Assembly: GCA_043228905.1 (NCBI GenBank) | Contig: JBHGNT010000001.1 | Coordinates: forward strand, 31,620,001-31,684,000 | Reading direction: 5' to 3' | Length of the DNA: 64,000 nucleotides | Source of the DNA: Azolla caroliniana | Taxonomy: Eukaryota > Polypodiophyta | Shown here: positions 61,301-64,000 of the stretch, piece after piece | Numbering within the stretch: the stretch's first letter is position 1 | How the letters are laid out: each line of letters begins with the position of its first letter | Program-made: the position numbers and the translations under genes | Notes under the pieces: generated by a model | Database searches by the model: none | What the model saw: the letters and a program-made list of their open reading frames with translations, nothing else | Told to the model about the DNA's origin: nothing

Positions 61301-64000
61301 TTTGACAGCAACAAACCAAAATCAATGTAACTACATAAAAAAGTAAATAGAAATGGAATAAGACGTGACTAAAGAATCTCAATAAGATTCTCATGTTGGT
61401 GACACTATAAATATCTGAACGACAGAGAAAGTAGGAAACAGGATCAATTCCATGAAGGATAATATCAAAACCACAGACACAGAGAGAGAGAGAGAGAAGA
61501 TAGGTGAGCAAATGAAGGAGAAAGTTACAATGGCATGCAATGTGCTATCCGTGCTATCCCTAAGTGCAATTTTGTCAGATTAACTGCAAGGTTATGAGCC
61601 TAAAGGTCATATCAAAGTCCCATTGTACAATGATGTCAGACTACCTACAATCTTATGACCCTGAGGGTCCTTTCAAGGAGACCACGAGTAATGCCTTTCA
61701 GTGGCTCTCCCTTCTCCTGGGAAAGCTTGCCTCCTAACAGCGACACACATTTATGAAGTTCATGACATGATGTCTCGTTCCACTCGATTACTAATAAATA
61801 AAAGAATTGAAATAAAAAACTATTGTCTAACATTACCTGTACATCCACCTGCACTTCAGGAACCATTCTAAAAAGATCTCTCAATGGACGTCGTATCCTT
61901 ACATTAAGCCCTCGAACATCTTGTATCATGGGTTTTCCTTCTTGACCATCCATACCAACAATCATGTTGATATCTGATATCTGAAGAAGCACAATAATGT
62001 ATCAGCTACAGAAACTTTAAAACATGGATTATCCAGAAACATATACCTCAACTGAAAGCACATCCAAATGGATGGAGGATGCATCTTCTTTAGATCCACC
62101 ATGCCATTCAAATTTGTTGGTCAAATTGAGAAACCCCAAGTCTAATTGCATGTATCTGTCCATATATTTAAATAGAATTGTCTCAACATTGATAGCCATT
62201 GAGCATCTTGCATAAGCACAAAAACACACTTACTCTTTGCTTGACGAACATTTAGGCATGTCTATGATGGGGTTGTCCAAAGAAACATTCAACTTCAACG
62301 CTGGTAATCCATCGATATCAGACTGTGGAACAAGCTTCTCCATTCCACCAACTTTGTCAACAACTCTGGTAAATTGCTGTGCATGTGGTGCTGACAGGGC
62401 TGTGAAATATGCAGTCACCTGCAAAAAATTGAGAGGTTGAAAAGAAACCTAAATTTCTAGTGTGAATTTTAGCAACTGGAACAACCTATCATTGAGGGAA
62501 AATCCCCAGGGAAAAAGGAAATGTTTATAACAAGGTCATACCTCCTGGATGAACCTATATAAAAAGACAATGCGAACAGACGAGAGCCTTCCTTCCAGAC
62601 TATAATCATAACCTTCATAGTCATCCTCATCCACATTGAACGATTGAAAAACCAACTGAATTAAACAAGATTTATGTCATTTTTGACAGAAAACTAACTC
62701 CTGAATTATGCATTAAAAGTTCATGAGATCCTCTATTGTGAAACTGAAATTGAATTGATGACAAAGTCCTGAAAAGGAATGAAGAATGAGCTATAATGTA
62801 CCTTTACTAGGGAATCACAACCTGGGTCACGTATATCACACATCCAACCCCAATGGTGAGCTGGACCAAGGGTCATGTCCCGTACTCTAAGATTTCCAAG
62901 TAATCCATTGATAGCGAATGATCCTGGAAAGACCTATCACATTTCATGAAGGAAGAACACAATCAAAATAAAGATGTGATTTCACCCTTATTAAAGAAAA
63001 TTACATCATTTATAGAGTGCCAGTATCAACAACTTTAAATATATTGTCTTCAAAGATCATCACATGAACAAGTTTCTTACTTTCAGATCCATGTGAAATC
63101 TTTCTTGATCTAGCATAGCCAATCCAGTTCCGTCCTCCAAATTGAGAAAAATACGTACACTATCCATATTCATCTTTAACTGAAAGACAATTCTTGACTT
63201 CCCTTGACCAAGCAGACCTCTTACTACTTCACATTCCGCAAATGGTTCAACATCACTAGATGATATTCCAGATGCATTAGAATTATCAGGAACCTTAGAT
63301 TGCATATCCATAATTTCACTGATTTCTGAACCGAAGTCAATAAGTGCAACAACTGTAGGCCGATTGCAGAAAAATTCCAAAGTCGCCATTGAGATGCTCA
63401 TCTATTGATATTGGACAAAAAGAAAGAAACATATAATGTTGTTTTAGAGGACAAAAATGGCCTATGAAATCAAACAAGAGATCACATATTGAAACATTTT
63501 CTCATCTTTGAGACAACAAACCAAAATAAATTTGAATAGATTAGTAAACGGTCTAAGGTCAAGGATATTTCTCTTAGCTAACCATTTAACAAACTAATAT
63601 GACCGAAGACGAGAGGGGTAATTTCTGAACTAGTGGGTTCCCACTCGGTCTTTCATCTGGCAAGTAAAGCTAACAAATAGCTTTCTAGATGAATTATAGG
63701 TTCAGTGGCTTAGAAGGAAACAGGAAATCCACCAGTGTAACGAGGATTGCAACTGAAGAAAGATTATTGGAAATGTTATCTCATCTTTGAGAACAAACCA
63801 AAATAAATATAATTAGAACAGTAAAATTGCCTACAGTACAAATATTTTCATTCGCCAAGAATTTAACACCTTAAGGTATTCTCACTAGTAAAGGTACCAA
63901 TGATTCTGATTAGCTTAACATTAGCTAATGGAAGACCAGATATTCTTGTCAGCTAAGCACTTAATATATATTCTTGTTGGTTAAGCACAAAAGAAAAATG
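43341..64000 (-). CDS. VPS13: VPS13-family bridge-like lipid transfer protein (SHRUBBY-type), C-terminal part
   Basis: Thirty-seven minus-strand exons with GT-AG borders join in phase to 3,121 codons plus stop. First and largest: 63081-63401, 62802-62933, 62542-62655, 60554-60865, 59245-59880, 57392-57684, 56865-57140, 56400-56774, 55982-56300, 53809-54066, 52468-52992, 51381-52357, 50298-50757, 48417-48962, 44209-44568, 43569-43859; last 43341-43484. The start is beyond 64000. In order: repeating-groove region; three Vps62-like repeats (IWRPRPPPGYVILSD, IWRPVAPPGYVALG, WYPSAPAGYVTMG); a C2-like segment; a dysferlin-like motif (GWIWATDWTIDKAGYVDDDG); the SHR-binding/adaptor domain (VPYWIYNKAAIPLAYSI to IVNQSTVFPIKV); VPS13_C (GLFRGVTGILTKPLEGARAS, GFVQGVGKGIIGV); and a PH-like end (ILIITHRRVILL). 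VPS13 proteins move lipids at membrane contacts; Arabidopsis SHRUBBY is needed for root patterning. Short exons elsewhere could be missed. Confidence 0.93.
46411..48416 (-). other. 2-kb VPS13 intron containing a decayed exon-like ORF
   Basis: The longest VPS13 intron in the window separates ...GSGISR from LKIHINGLQIDNQ. Within it (minus strand, about 46560-46815) is a frame reading MAASLHVHNFSFKFTKSLPS, ending VIPPDIPL at a TGA and continuing in frame as ISVSWNPTDGATAFMGLQTH to a GT donor. It does not resemble VPS13. It may be a captured or processed gene fragment; the family was not recognised. Confidence 0.35.
60111..60425. repeat. Two tandem copies of a 157-bp unit in a VPS13 intron
   Basis: Copy 1 (60111-60267) and copy 2 (60268-60425) start act gc(a/g)gcttattcattgg and share almost all of their length, differing at only a few positions. 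No coding function. Confidence 0.9.
61143..61345. repeat. Dispersed repeat in VPS13 introns (copy A; others near 63440 and 63770)
   Basis: Related stretches at 61143-61345, 63437-63560 and 63765-63835 share 'ggcctatgaaatca', 'tctc(a/g)tctttgagac(a)' and 'acaaaccaaaat(a/c)aat'. They look like copies of a small non-autonomous element or an old local duplication. No terminal inverted repeats were identified. Confidence 0.55.

Overview
This window is nuclear DNA of a land plant. It holds intron-rich genes with GT-AG splicing and one large block of plastid DNA inserted in the nucleus. The plastid block keeps ndh genes and ycf2. Many of its codons make sense only with C-to-U editing (ACG start codons in psbE, psbJ, psbM and psbN; Ser or Pro where Leu is conserved), and two in-frame stops are of the type removed by U-to-C editing. 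That pattern points to a seed-free plant, most likely a fern or a lycophyte such as Isoetes; a hornwort is not excluded. The species cannot be named from sequence alone.

Layout. 1-1084 (+): the last exons of a CDC20-type APC/C activator, followed by diverged tandem duplications to about 2.9 kb. 2993-3737 (-): a small three-exon LEA-like gene with ABRE, RY and TATA elements in its upstream region. 3.9-7.1 kb: intergenic DNA with a SINE-like tRNA-derived element, a long (GA)n tract and a 26-bp tandem repeat. 7102-7755 (+): PAM68, a plastid photosystem II assembly factor. 7.8-12.2 kb: gene-poor DNA ending in a dense microsatellite cluster. 12178-19904 (+): a complete CAMTA transcription factor in 12 phase-consistent exons. 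20777-23562 (-): an AP2/WRI1-like transcription factor, convergent with CAMTA, with the typical 9-bp micro-exon but a badly degraded second AP2 domain.

24849-42202 is a 17.35-kb mosaic of about 30 shuffled plastid fragments, bounded by an identical 18-bp direct repeat that looks like a target-site duplication. Several blocks keep plastid gene order (psbE-psbF-psbL-psbJ, ndhE-psaC-ndhD, psaJ-rpl33, psbH/psbN). Others are truncated, fused, or present twice in opposite orientation. About 240 bp before its left edge lies an older, decayed copy of the psaJ-rpl33 interval, so this site has received plastid DNA at least twice.

43341-64000 (-): the C-terminal 37 exons of a plant VPS13 (SHRUBBY-type) bridge-like lipid-transfer protein; about 3,121 codons lie in the window and the N-terminus is beyond the right edge. 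The nuclear genes are functionally unrelated neighbours (cell cycle, stress protection, chloroplast biogenesis, calcium-dependent transcription, developmental or lipid transcription control, lipid transport). I see no multi-gene pathway and no new defence-type system. The most unusual structure is the plastid mosaic and its boundaries.
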